From Atherix ibis (taxonomy: Eukaryota > Arthropoda > Insecta > Diptera > Athericidae), in NCBI GenBank assembly GCA_958298945.1, contig OY282609.1:10274326-10338325 (forward strand): a DNA stretch of 64,000 nucleotides, read 5' to 3'. Each line of letters begins with the position of its first letter. The first letter of the stretch is position 1. Shown here in pieces: positions 11,481 to 24,113 of this stretch. The position numbers were made by a program, and so were the translations under genes. A model generated the notes under the pieces. The model saw nothing but the letters and a program-made list of their open reading frames with translations. It was not told the DNA's origin and ran no database searches.

Positions 11481-13719
11481 CAAATAATTATTGAATAGTA
11501 ACTATTAATTTGCAAGTTTTCACTTATAATAAAAAAAATATATACAAAGCTTTAGATGCCTGGTAATTTTTTTTCTGGAAAAATTATAGAAAACAAATAA
11601 CTACAAAGACATAATTTTCTCAAAAGCTTGCATAGATCATGGTTCCAAGACTTTCATAAGCTAAAGTTACCAACCCAGTTTGAGATATGGTTATTTCCTA
11701 TAAATTTTAAAATACACCCCAGACCTCTTTAATTTGTTTGCCGTTTATTGCCTACTTAGGCTAAAATATTGCCTACATAAAAAGAAAACCTCAAGATACA
11801 CAAATATCCCAAGGGTTGGCTCAAGCCTAATTGCTCTAATATCAGTAAAATTTAATAATAGCATTGATGAAACTTGTGACAGGTCCATTATTGAAGTCTG
11901 TTTTTTTTTCATTTTGTTTACTTCAATCAATTAATTCGACGGCTAATTAAAAAAGTATCTATACGATCCAAACTGCTAATGTAATGGACTAGCAAACAAA
12001 AATTGGTAGAAAATTCTACCTTTGAGATTAATGGATGAGCTTTGCTATCATCAATTAAGGTCAAAGTATTTTTTTTTCTAAATTATTTGATTTTTCTTAA
12101 TAAAAAGTTAACTAATATTATATCAATAAAGATATAGGTAGGTAAAAGTTTAAGTCGCCATTAAAAGTATTTTTATATCTGTAAAAAAGGATTAGAAAAA
12201 TTACATAATTGGAGATTTAGAACGAAAACATTTTTTTTTTTGTAATTTTCTTTTCTTTTCATTGAAGCCTTTTAGCAATTGACTTAAATTTTTTTTTTTC
12301 TTACATTTTTAATATGGGACACTTTTCTTTTGGATAATTAAAAAAATTTGTACGATAATAAAACTTTTTTCAAAATTTATTACTCAATTAAAAAAAAAAA
12401 CAAAGTTTTAAATAAATTTTCCATTAGTCCATTTTAATCCTAGTGGGATTTTTCGTTCTTCTACTTTAAGGAATCTTCTCGATTCCCTAACAATCAGTCC
12501 TATTTCCACATCTTACGATATGAGAAAAATTAGTTTGTCCAAAGAGTATCTATCTGAAAAGCACACCAATAAATTATATACTTTTCGATGTAACATTTTC
12601 CCGAGTGTCTTTAAAATAAACTTATTGACTTTGAAATGACTTATCAGCAAATAAATCCTTGTAAGTTGTCTATTGTAAAAGTATTGTATTTACCAGAAAA
12701 GCTAAGTAAATTTTTTCTTGACTGCTTGAAAGTTTTTATAAGAAGGATATTTGTAGAAAAATTTACGTTTCTCTCATTTAATGGTATTTTTTACGTGACA
12801 TAACAATGTATTTATTATACTGTCTTCTTAATTATTTTTCGTATAATTATTTAGATGGTTTTTTTTTCATTTATTTTTATTTTTCTAGTAATAACATTTT
12901 ATTTTCGATGATAAAATTTCCGTTATAAAAAATAAAAAAATAATTAAAAGTCAATTTTTCGCTTACATGGAAAAGTTTCCTTTTCTGTTAAGAAACAATA
13001 AAATGGGGACTTGTCAAAATACTTTATGTAGATTTGGAGGCTTAGAAATACTTTACAGTATTTCTAATTAGGTTCTTATAAAAAGGCCAATGTTAGGATG
13101 TAATTAAGTTCAATTTCAACATAAAACATTTAAAAAATAAATTATCAAAAGAAAATATTCTATTGCAAAAATGAAACAAATTCATTCAAGGCAAAATTTC
13201 ATAATTTTCTGTTGTTTTTAAGACAAAAACCTCCCCACACATTTGCACTCATTGTGAGTCCATATTAATTGATACTAATTCGATGCAAGATAAAATTTTT
13301 AATCAGAAATTCAGTATTTTATTCTGATATCATTTTATATACTCTCTATCGTTTTTATAATTTATTTTCTTCAAGTTTATACTATAAAAGGATCTCAGCA
13401 ATTTTCATAGAAAATTTTGTTTAAATATACTATTTTTCTTTCAAATCAATTGTAAAATTCAAATATCCAAAAAAACACCATCGTTCTAATAGTCTATATT
13501 CATAATAGTATTCTCCGCACATTATGCGTCCTAATAATCTTTTGTATATTCATAATAGTATCCTTTTTATAGTGACATTCTTACGGCAATACACCATATG
13601 CCATCCTTACACATTACAATGGCGCTTCCACAGCCATCACCATCCTACACAGTGACATCCACTCCTTAGAAATCTGGTTCAAAATGTGGAGAGTGGGAGT
13701 GAGTGAGTAAAAAATGACT
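11481..13719. other. AT-rich stretch, no gene seen
   Basis: Mostly A and T runs. A 50-bp direct duplication of TATATTCATAATAGTAT lies at 13495-13561. No coding homology was recognised. Confidence 0.55.
13495..13561 (+). repeat. Direct repeat with 50-bp spacing
   Basis: TATATTCATAATAGTAT occurs at 13495-13511 and 13545-13561; the surrounding CTAATA words are repeated too. Confidence 0.8.
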
Positions 13720-14237
13720 CATGTTATTTTTATACCCTGCCAAGAATAGATTCCTGATTAAAACCTTAAACGGTAATAATATTCCACAAACAAACGGGCG
13801 TGCGTAATACGAAAACTAAAAGAAGTGAACTTAACGGATGATACGATGACTACAAGACAGTAGGTCTTTAATGACAACAAAAGGCAATTTAAGTGTTTGA
13901 CTAAAGCTTGGATTATATCGTGCATCTAATAGATGATTTTCTCTTACCAATGATTCGCTGTCAAATCGCTTAACTCTACGAAAAGAACGACGGTATATTA
14001 CACTGATCGTGTGACTGCACGATGTTTGCTCGTACACGCGCAATTTTGCTCGCGGCAAAAATGTAGAAGGGAAATTTCAGCAAAAATATACATGATTCAT
14101 TTGCTCATCGTTTATTTTGTCATTTGACAGTTACCCTATTTACATTCATTCAATATTGTTTAAAATATAAAATTATTTTTAAAGTAGCAAAAACTAGTAT
14201 ACTTTATTGTAGTGTTTAGCAAAAAATCGTTTGCGTA
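13720..14237. other. GC-richer left flank of the mauritiana-type mariner
   Basis: This is balanced-composition sequence with many CACG, GCACGAT and CGCG words near 13985-14060. Similar words occur on the other side of the mariner at 15660-15920. No protein or TIR could be assigned. Confidence 0.35.
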
Positions 14238-14239
14238 TA

Positions 14240-14268
14240 CCAGGGGTATAAGCTTAAATCCTCTGTTT
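14240..14268 (+). repeat. Left TIR of the mauritiana-type mariner
   Basis: A 29-bp terminal inverted repeat that pairs with 15469-15497 (26 of 29 positions). It begins CCAGGGG directly after a TA. Confidence 0.9.
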
Positions 14269-14409
14269 GGTCATAGATGGCGTGAGTGAGTGTATTAAGC
14301 TACCATGGGCATGCCATACTTTTTTTAATGAGTTTGACATCTGTCAACAATAATCAGTACACATTGTCAGTAATTTCGTACAACAACATACATTTTTCCT
14401 TTGGTAATC

Positions 14410-15421
14410 ATGTCTGGTTTTGTGCCAGAAAAAGAGCATATGCGGGAAGCTCTGCTTTTCTGCTTCAATTTGAAGAAATCGGCTGCCAAATCGCATCGAA
14501 TGCTAATGGAGGCCTATGGTGACAGTGCTTTGTCGTATACAACGTGCCGAGATTAGTTTTGTCGGTTCAAAGACGGCAATTTTGACTTGTGGGACAAGAA
14601 GCGTGAAAATCGACCTAGGAAGGTTGAGGACCATCAATTTCAGGCTTCTTTTGGACGAAGACGTTACCCAATCGCAAAAAATACTCGCAGAGCAATTGGG
14701 TGTTACGCAATCAGCCATTTCCATGCGTCTGCGTGCCATAGGGAAGATTGAAAAGATCGGAAAATGGTTGCCGCATGAATTGAACGATAGTCAGATGGAG
14801 CGACGCCAAAACACATATGAAATCTTGCTCGCCAGACAAAAAATAAAGTCGTCCCTGCATAGGATTATGATAGTCGATAAACGCAAAAAAACGTGGGTTG
14901 AGCCCGACCAACCATCAACATATTCCCCAAGACCAAATCGCTTCGGACGGAAGACGATGCTGTGCGTTTAGTGGGATCAGCATGGTATCGTCTACTATGA
15001 GATGTTAAAACCTTGTGAAACTATGAATGGCCACCGCTACCACCAAAAACTGATCAAATTGAATTGTGCTCTGTGTGAAAAAAGTACGGATTATCAACAA
15101 AGACATGACAAGCTGATTTTCCTCCACGACAACGCACCATCGCACACGTCAAAAATGGTCCGGAACTACTTAGAGGCACTTAACTGGAAGGTGCAACCCC
15201 ACCTCGTTTATTCACCAGACCTGGCCCCTTCCGACTACCACCTGTTTTCATCGATGGGCACGCGCTCGCTGAGCAACACTTCGATTCTTACGAAGACGTC
15301 CGAAAATGGCTTGATGAGTGGTTTGCCTCGAAAGAGAAGGAATTTTTTTGCCGTGGTATCCACAAATTGCCCGAAATATTGGGAAAAAGGTGTATCTAGC
15401 AAGGGCAAGTGCTTTGAATAA
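14410..15421 (+). pseudogene. Mauritiana-type mariner transposase, broken
   Basis: A DDD-type transposase would cut and join the element ends in the nucleus. The start is the ATG at 14410, from which the product begins MSGFVPEKEHMREALLFC and continues with the N-terminal DNA-binding domain. It is broken by a TAG at 14554-14556 (probably from TGG), a frameshift near 14640, a TAG at 14969-14971 (again probably TGG) and a further shift near 15258. The middle part reads LAEQLGVTQSAIS, then the linker LPHELNDSQMERR. The block expected to hold GDEKW with the first catalytic aspartate is missing, about a dozen residues lost. LHDNAPSHTSK (second aspartate) and SPDLAPSDYHLF (third aspartate) are intact, and the C-terminus ends in stop codon TAA at 15419-15421. 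It is inactive. Confidence 0.9.
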
Positions 15422-15468
15422 ATTTGTTTTTGCTTTCTATGTAAAATACATGTGTTTTTTTGACTAAA

Positions 15469-15497
15469 AAACAGCGGATTAAAGCTTATACACCTGG
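15469..15497 (-). repeat. Right TIR of the mauritiana-type mariner
   Basis: Inverted partner of 14240-14268, ending CACCTGG before the TA at 15498-15499. Confidence 0.9.
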
Positions 15498-15499
15498 TA

Positions 15500-16165
15500 A
15501 ATTTATAAACATTGTGCCAGTGGTACATGAAATGTTATTGTAATAAAATATAAAATGTTTACTAAAATAAATAAACAAATTCAAATAATTAAAATAAATA
15601 AGTGAATGTAAAATACAAAATAAATAAAATAAGGACAGTAGCGAATTCACTAATAAAAAATGCACGAACCGTTTGCACGATCAAAACTGTATTTCAAAAT
15701 ATTGAAATTTGTCTTTTCTCGCGAAAATTTCTCGTGGATTGCAATTAGTTATTTTTGTAGATATTTATTCACGTGCTTATACTATGATTAGACTGATCGT
15801 CAAATGCGTAAACTTTGTTTGCGGCAAACCTGCACGATCTCATGCACGCGTAAAGTGCATAAATGGTCGCGCATTTATCACACTGTCAGACGTGCAAAAA
15901 AATGGAAATTTTACGTTAAGCCCGACCTTACGTATTCCAGGTAAGTTTGGAGTATACCGTTCGGACTAAATCCTTCAGAAAATTGCTAATGCCTCCTTTT
16001 ATGTATGAAACCCGTTTATCCATCTTGAACTGTGCATCTCTCGTTATAAAAAATTCCATTCGCGTTTATTCTACCATTCCAATCCTTTAGCAAAAGAGCT
16101 ATTCACTCTCATCCTTCCAATCGGCAATAATCTCAAGATTTTTTGCACTTATATTTAACTTATAA
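15500..16165. other. Right flank of the mariner, no gene recognised
   Basis: An AT-rich part with AAATAAA words (15540-15650) is followed by a GC-richer part (15660-15970) with an 86-codon frame at 15709-15969 that has no recognisable motif. Confidence 0.4.
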
Positions 16166-16226
16166 AAAATGAATTACGAAAAAATATTTTAACTCTTCGT
16201 AAAATATTTTTTTCGTAATTCATTTT
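16166..16226. repeat. Near-perfect hairpin
   Basis: The left arm 16166-16190 (AAAATGAATTACG...) and the right arm 16201-16226 are reverse complements apart from one extra T in the right arm. A 10-base loop (AACTCTTCGT) separates them. It could be a small foldback element or a cruciform; no function is visible. Confidence 0.9.
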
Positions 16227-18500
16227 AAATACTTTGCCAAAATGTGATGTAAATCATTTCGGCTCTAAAGTAATCCTTTTTGGAATTTTTGTAAGTTTTT
16301 TGGTTTTCATAAAAAATCAGAGGATATGTAAAAATGATAGAAAAATTATGGTGGGGAGCTCAAAATTCTACCAAATAAAACCATCGTGAACGGTGGAGTG
16401 GGTATGAAAATAAAATCCTACATAGTTCAATGACTTTAGTAATTTTTTTTGTATCCTTTTTTAATTTGATACCATTGTCCGTTGGTATTTTGCTTTTATC
16501 GTTATATGTGTTATGTCTTTTCAAATATTCATTTTTATTCGCAATTAACCACAATTTTTTTGTCAAGTATAATAATCCTTGACGAAAATAAAGCGCAGAC
16601 AAAATCACCTCCATTTCTTGTCGCAATCTGTGTGCACGAGTCTTCCACTATATCCATTAAGAGTGAAGGCGTCGATGAGCAAAAGGTGACATAGTATAAA
16701 GCAAAATCTTCAAAGTGCAGATTTAAGCACTTTAACCAAAAGGAGGAGAGTAAAAAATCATAATAATAATAATAATAAATCGAAAAGAAAAACTTGAAAA
16801 ATATGAAAAGACAACAATTTTTTCGTGATAAATGCGATGGAAAAGTCATCCAGTTCAATTCGGGATTGGCAAGGAAGAAATAACAAAACTGAAAGGGAAA
16901 ACCAAGAAGAAAAATCCCAAAGTATCAGACAAATGTCGGCAGACACACTACAAAACCGAATAACTGAGTGACTGGCTGACTCTAAATAACTGATAAATAA
17001 AATGATTTAAATGCTAAACGAAAACAGAGGAAGGCGGGGGTGTGATTATATGAAATATTTTTAAAGGCGATGAAAAACTCCACTCAGTCAGGGTAGAATG
17101 ATCATATGGGGTTGTGCAATTTGTCCATGTGGAAAGTATCGGAGACGAGTACAGACATTTTTATATTGCTAGACTTTGGAGATGCTATAAAAAAGAGTAA
17201 AAAGAAAATAATTAAAAAATATTCGAAGAAAAATCTCAGATATTTTCGGGGAGACTACAAAGTCTAGGGTGGGTGTGAAAAGTAATAACCACCATTACTG
17301 AATATCACATAAAGGCAATACGTAAAAAACTATTTTCAGAATTGGGCAGATTCCTTCTCTCGAAAGATTGTATTCTCTTCATCCCTAATATCGGTAGGGG
17401 TAGCTATAATGGGTCGAGATCTCTTCTCTAACAGTTTTCCTTTATCGCTCGTTCTATGTTAGATTTTGTTTACCTTTGCTTCCATTTCTCTTCATGCTGG
17501 TTTGTATTTTTTAAATTTTATTTTATTATCCTTTTTCTAGAAATAAATCGAAAAAAAAATAATTTCAACAAAACAAACTACCCTCAAAGAGTTTGAAAGA
17601 TAGATGGAAATTGAAGAGAAGGAGAGAAACGGAGGTACAGAAAGAGAAAGAGCTTCATCCGGGCTTCTGACATTGCCGATGTTATAGTGTAACAACGTGT
17701 CAGGATACAGTAAGTGAAGAGAAAATTCTGATATTGAACAAAAGAGAAGGCTTGGACAAGGCGCGTTAAACAAATCATGACAGTCCATAAGATAACGATG
17801 AGAGAAACTCGGAAATTACAATTGATAAGAACATGGAAATTGGTTCATCAGGCGAGAGTCCTGGAAAGGGATACTCAGCCTCTCGCTCAAATTTCGGAAT
17901 ATTTGCTTTATTTTTTCCTAATATTTCCATCAACAATTCGAACCGAATCCCCAGATATTCCGAGATTCTCTTCGTCCTTTCTCTTATCATATAAATGTCA
18001 TTGTTCCTCTTTAAACTACATACTCTGATTTATTTACCCTTCCTCCCTGCTGTTATCTTCTACTTTCTATTCGATGTATCGTAGATATCAGTAAGTAATA
18101 TTACACGTAAACTATTTATTTTCCTCTCTGCTGAAAGCTAACAGAACGCACACTAAAATAACTAGAATATCAATCGTATGAGGGTTACCATGCCAAGGAT
18201 GATAGTTGAGTACACTTTAATCGTTTGCTCGATGCGGAGCAGGAGCAAAGATATTTGAAGTAGTACAATCGACCAACCATTTAAAATATCTAACCACCCC
18301 CGTTAGCGACAGTCACCTAACCGAAATCATCAACGCCGCCGACATCCCCAAAACTTACCATTGAAAATACATTTGATCAACGGAAAATGTTACAGGCAGA
18401 CAGACTCCTTTTTTTATCTGATGTGCTTTCTTATATGTGTATATGAAAAGTGAATTCTCTCGGCGCTCAATTTAAGCTTACAGAAGGGATGATTTTTCTC
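16227..18500. other. Intergenic sequence with microsatellite, no gene recognised
   Basis: An ATA-type microsatellite lies at 16761-16778. Frames of 60-107 codons overlap one another on both strands (16360-16946 and 17537-18028) and show no family motif. The stretch 17040-18500 is somewhat richer in GC and might be unique host sequence. Confidence 0.45.
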
Positions 18501-21500
18501 TTATTCAACTAAACAACTGGGGTGGGTTTATGTATGCGCTCATATAAATAAGAAAATAGAAGAAGAAAAAAACAATATTCCAGGAAAAAAAAGGATACGT
18601 TTTAAAAGCTCTCGATTTATTTTGAGGTGCTGCTCATCATTTCTATTCTATTTAATGTAAATGAACATCTTTACTATTCAATGTGTTTTTATTGTTATTA
18701 TTTCTATAAATTATTGAATACGATAGTTTTCAACCCCAAAGTTATAGAACATATTTTTCTCCTAAGGATATCGAATTGAGAAGAAATTCCCCTCACTTAA
18801 ATTTACGTACTTTTGTAATTTTCATTATCTTAAAAATAATATAATTCCAATAGAAACTTGGTTATACAATATATATATTGGGATCTGGAAGAAAGGTAAG
18901 GAGAAAAGATGAGAAAAGGGGTGTGGGGGGGTGGTAAGGATATTAAATAGTTTTTTTTATATAATAATTTTTTTCTTTTTTGCATATATTATTATTTAAA
19001 TACGATTAAAAAAAGGATTAAAAATGATTTTTTTTATGTGCCCCAAAAACAAGTGATTTGTCAATTTTGTTCATATAGTAAAGATCCTTTATATCGAGCA
19101 GACAAGTCCTGTCAAGAATTTCAAATAATACGTCAAATAGTTAGTGTGCTATTCTGCCGGCAAGGATGTGATAGCAATAAGAGAAGAGGCTGAATTCTGT
19201 GTACACATACAAATATGGATTGGGGATGGCGTCTACTCACACATAAACAGCTATTCATGGTTTCATTCATCTATACACGAACGTACACGACTACATTTGA
19301 AACGTTAGAAGATATTTCCTTTTTCAGTCTGGTTCGGATAAGCTTTTTAGGGATTTTTTTTTTGAACTTTTTTGCTCTACTTTTTCTCTTGAGCACTCTT
19401 GTATATTCTAGCCCCTCACATTTTTATCCCATCTGGCCGTGTCTATGAATGTATTGTCGATAGATTTTTTTTCATTTTTTGTCTATTTGTATATGTGTGT
19501 TCTGTCATCCAAATATCCATACAGAAAACTAAAAAAAAAATAATTATTATTAAAATCTCTCTCTGGCGGCTCCTGGCTCCATCCTTTCCTATTTAAGAAT
19601 AATTTTATTTTGGAATAAATATTTTTCGTGCTATACATTCAAAGAATTTCTATAATATATTTTTTTTTAAATGGTTTTTTTTTGTTGTTGTATATTGGGG
19701 AGCGCACAAGCATACAAAATACATGCAAACAAATTCACATGTTAAATTGAAAATAAAATATTTTTCACCCATACGACTAGAAGGGGATTGTAAATATGGT
19801 TGGATGGGGTGGGGGTGGCTTGGTAGATTTATAGGTGCGGTTATATTTTTGTAGTTTTAGGGGTTGTTTTAAATTAAAGGACAAAAATAAAAATAAAAAT
19901 AATTTTAAAAAAAAGAGGCCGACATTTTTATGAGCAAATATTGAGAAAAAAAAGGATAAGAAATTTGATTTGAGTCCTTAAACTGATTGAATAGTAAATG
20001 AAATTTTAATTTCGATTTGAAAAAAGGTTTTTATTTTTTGGAAAAAAAATTTTGGTCTCAGAAAAATTTTTTTCAGGATACTTTTTATTCTATTTTTTCC
20101 CTATAAGTCATTATGTCCTTATGGATTAAAAAGTGCAATTTAGAAAGTTACCCAATCTTATGTATAATAGACTTAAATGTTACACTAAGTGTATGGCAGA
20201 AAGAAAAGGATAATATACAAAAGAGCTTTTTAACAAGATAATATGAGAAAAACGACTCTCAGAAGGATAAAAAATCGTTTAATTACGAAATGATTTCTTA
20301 TAATTCATTAAAAAAAAAAAACATTAAGAAAATTATACCTTTCCAACTGGATCAGGATACTTAGGAAAGTCTATTAGTTCGTATTTATTGATATCGCCCT
20401 TTATCTATTTAATGAGTATTTAAGGATAATTTCTTAATCAAGTAAATGCCACTTGCATAAGGTAAAAGTTATCGTAATTCGTTTTTAACTATCCTATTTT
20501 ACCGAAATTGAATTTTTCCTATCAAGCCTCTACTAAATACTTCTTAAGTATCTTGAGGTCTTAACTGATACTTTGTAGAAAATGAAAATTACTAATATGG
20601 AAAATTTTTGTACCAAAAATTAATTTCAACAAATTTTCGTTAAAACAGGGATTTACGAAGAAGAAAAAATTTTTTTTCTAAACAGGACATTTTTCTATTA
20701 TATTATTTACAAAAAAAAATTAATGAAAAATTTTTGATATACTTTTCTTTTGTTGTTAATTTTTATCCGCCTTTTTGGAATGTGCAAAAATATGTTATCC
20801 TTTTTATTCGTTCAATTTTAATATTATTTAAACTTTTAAACTTTTCAACTTTTAAACTTTTCTACTTTTATTTTGATTTTATTCGATTTTTTAAAAAAAA
20901 TTTCTATTTTTTTTTTTGATATTACATAAGAAAACTTGGTGCTTTCCCGATTTAATATTTTATATTAATTTTTTTTTTTTGTTATGTAAGAAAATTGTTC
21001 ACTATGCACACTGTGAAGTTTTCGTTCACTTTTTCCGAAAATGCTCTGCATTGAGTTGGAGAAAAAAAAATTTTTAAACTTTTTCCTTTTCACCAAAAAA
21101 AAAACGTTGGTTCCGAATTTTTTCTAACACATTTTTTTTTGCATAAAACTTTTCCATAAAATTTTGTTTAAAAAGCTTCTCGCAATTGAAATTTTCGCTT
21201 GATTTTTTTAAATTTTTCTTGAAGTTGTTTTTCGTTTGCAAAATTTTTCTTTGCGTAAAATTTTACTTTCTTTTGTAAATTAGAGAAAACAACAAAACGG
21301 TTGGGTTTTTTTTAAATTTTATTGCATTAGAAATAATAATAAAAATTGGAAAATTTTACAAACTTATTTATTAGTTATTTTTTTATTTTATTTCTATTCG
21401 TCCTTTTTTGTTTTTATGTCAAAACAATTTTTTATATTCTACAAACAAAATTGTTGTTTTTTGAAAAATATCTTTTGTCTTTTTTTTAAACTTTTGTCTC

Positions 21501-24113
21501 TTACTTTTTTTTGAATTACCAAAATTTTTACATTTTAAAATTAATTTTTTTACAAATACAGTTTCTACATTTTGCCGGGTAGCCTTTTAACCACAAAAAT
21601 AACTATAATTGAAAAAAAAAAACGGAATAATTCAGATCCGCGTAATGATTTGTGGTATAAAAAAAGGATGAGAATAAACTAAAAATCTTCTCGGAGATTT
21701 TTCGAAGTCACTCTTTACCATAAAAAAAAACCCCGAAAATTTAAAAAAAAAACAATTTTTTAACCAATCCTCTTTGTGTTAAAAGGTCACTCACTTTATC
21801 ACTGAACCACCTTTTGGCTAATAAGCAGCTCCACATTCGCATGCACTCAATTTTTTTTTACACAAATTTTCACACTTCCATACTCTCAGAATTAGGCAGT
21901 CGAAATTTTTTCCACTGTTTTTTTTTCCTCTGTCGAATTTAATCGAAAAATCCTCGATTATTTTTTTGTATAACAAAAACACTATCTGTCAATCAGGATG
22001 AAAAGGAATTTTTATCAATTACCTCGGCTCCTCCTGAGTTTTCTCATTTCTTGAGTAGTCATAACAAAATATAACAATTTTTTTAAGGATTTCTTTTAAT
22101 AATTTTTTTTTTTAAACTTATTTTATTATTTCTTTCTTTTATAAGAAATTTAATTGAAAAATACGAAAAAATTACACGAAAAATTATGATTTCCACCAAA
22201 GAAGATTCCGTTTTCTTTTTGTGCAAGGATTTTTCTCTCTTAAATCAGTTTTATTGTTTTTTTTTTTTTTTGATTTTTTGAATTGATTTTATTTTTAAAA
22301 AAACCACTCAAGTTGGACTTTTAAAATGACCGCATAGAAAAAACCTAATAACTCTTGTTCAATCGGAAATATGTACTACCAAAAATTAGTACCCTCCAAA
22401 AATTTCTAGCTGGTTTTCTGTTTGTCTTTTAGTGATAAGAATAATGTTTATCTTAGAATTTTAATCAATTTAATGTCTTTTTTTCTTAGCTTTATTCAAT
22501 ATTTGCCCCAAAAAAATAATTATTCTCACTTGTTTTTATTATTATTTCACTTCTTATCAATATTCTTAAACTTTTTTAATAATTATTTATTTTTTATTCA
22601 CATTTTTTATTATTATTCTAATATGATTAATAGTATTTTTTTTAGTATAATGAATAATCTGATTTATTGTGTATAACAAATAGTAAATAAATTTTGAATT
22701 AGTCAGTCGTATTTTTAGTTTTCATTTTTTTTAAATTTTATTTCAACATTTATCTAATATTTAATTAAACAGTTTTTTTTAAACTTCAACAATTATTTTA
22801 TATATGATATCCTTCAATCTATGTGATAATTTTCTTTCTATAAAAAACTATAAATGTTCGTTGATTTAATTATTTCGTATTTATTCTTACTTTTTCCCAA
22901 ATTTCCATATGATTTGAACTATAAAAACTTCTTATCAGCATCTTATTAGGAGGGGGAGTAGTTTAGGAAGGTGTCAAAAGTCTGCACCAAAAAGAAAATA
23001 GTACAAAAATACTTTTACCGAAACCGAATAACAATTTTAAGTATAAAAGCAAAACTCAATTAATTATAAAAAAAAATTTTTTTTAAATTCTTCTCTTCAA
23101 TTTGTGATGATTTATTTATTTTTTCTTTAATTTTTGTATCCTCCTTTTTTTTGATTTTTTTTAAATTTCCTTTTCAAATGAAAAAAAATAAATATTTTTT
23201 CTTCTTTTTTTGTTGCTTTTAATTTAATTAAATTGAAATGTTAGAAATTTTGTTTTCATGTAACGAATCCCGAAATAGACTACGAGATGAGAGAGCTCCT
23301 TAGACGACCGAACGGCTGGAACTCCATGACTGAGAGCAGGTGAACGGCACAAGCTGTGAACTTTCCCAAAAATTCAGTTCGATAGCAAAAAAGGAAAGAG
23401 AACCGAATGGAAGTGAAAAAAATAAAAATAAACCGTCAACAACAATAAGAGTTATGATCTCGAGGATTCGGAAGAGCTTTTCTCCTTAGTGAATTTACTC
23501 TTCATGTGGATTTTATACAACAGACTTTTCCTTATTTTCAAAGCTTTCGCTCCCATTTGATCTCTTTACTTTTCATTATTCGACTTGCTCTATGGGAGTG
23601 AATACTCTTTTTTGGAGCTGATAAAATAGTCTCCTAACATGCAGGATGGTTTTTGAAGTGTTCTTTTCGGTCTATCTCGGAACCTGCATACCCAGAACCA
23701 TCTCATTTTAAGATATTTCCTCTTAACTCCTGGCATATACCCATTTTTTTATACACAAACACTTTCAAACAAGCTCTTAACCAAATAAGATCCACCTTAG
23801 CTGTAATAGTACTGTGAGCTTTAAGAAGCTTTTCATATATTCAAAACGGATAATATTTACGCTAAACAGGATGGACAGGATAGACGAGAATCCAAGGTGA
23901 AAGGTGGGCGCATTTGCAAATGCTTCCCGCCAAGCACACACTAAACATTATCGTTTGCCCATCAAGAGTCCATTCTAAAAGCTCAAAATGGTTCTTCGCC
24001 CGTTTTTACATTTCGCCCCATATTCATCGGAGGAGCTTTTCCGTTTTTAATCTTATCCATTTGTTCTTGTTTTTAATTTATCAAAATTTATTTTTAAAAA
24101 ATTCACTTAATCC
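18501..24113. other. Long AT-rich stretch, no gene recognised
   Basis: Dominated by A and T homopolymers (especially 19600-23250). The section 23260-24060 is GC-richer and contains purine-rich words, but has no supported exon. Short hydrophobic frames here come from T-rich sequence. Confidence 0.5.

Larger units (their letters stand above)
14240..15497 (+). mobile_element. Near-full-length mariner, mauritiana type (Mos1-like), inactive
   Basis: The element is 1258 bp, close to the roughly 1.29 kb of known mauritiana mariners. The ends are inverted repeats: CCAGGGGTATAAGC at the left and, read inward, CCAGGTGTATAAGC at the right, continuing to about 29 bp with three mismatches. TA lies immediately outside both ends (14238-14239 and 15498-15499), the usual mariner target duplication. 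The interior encodes a recognisable but disrupted transposase at 14410-15421. Homologous end and coding sequence occur in a deletion derivative at 56031-56372. Confidence 0.92.

Noticed and set aside
13985..15920. GCACGAT and CGCG-rich sequence on both sides of the mauritiana mariner as a possible single host element split by it
   Set aside because: Words are similar, but I could not align the two sides directly or in inverted orientation with confidence.
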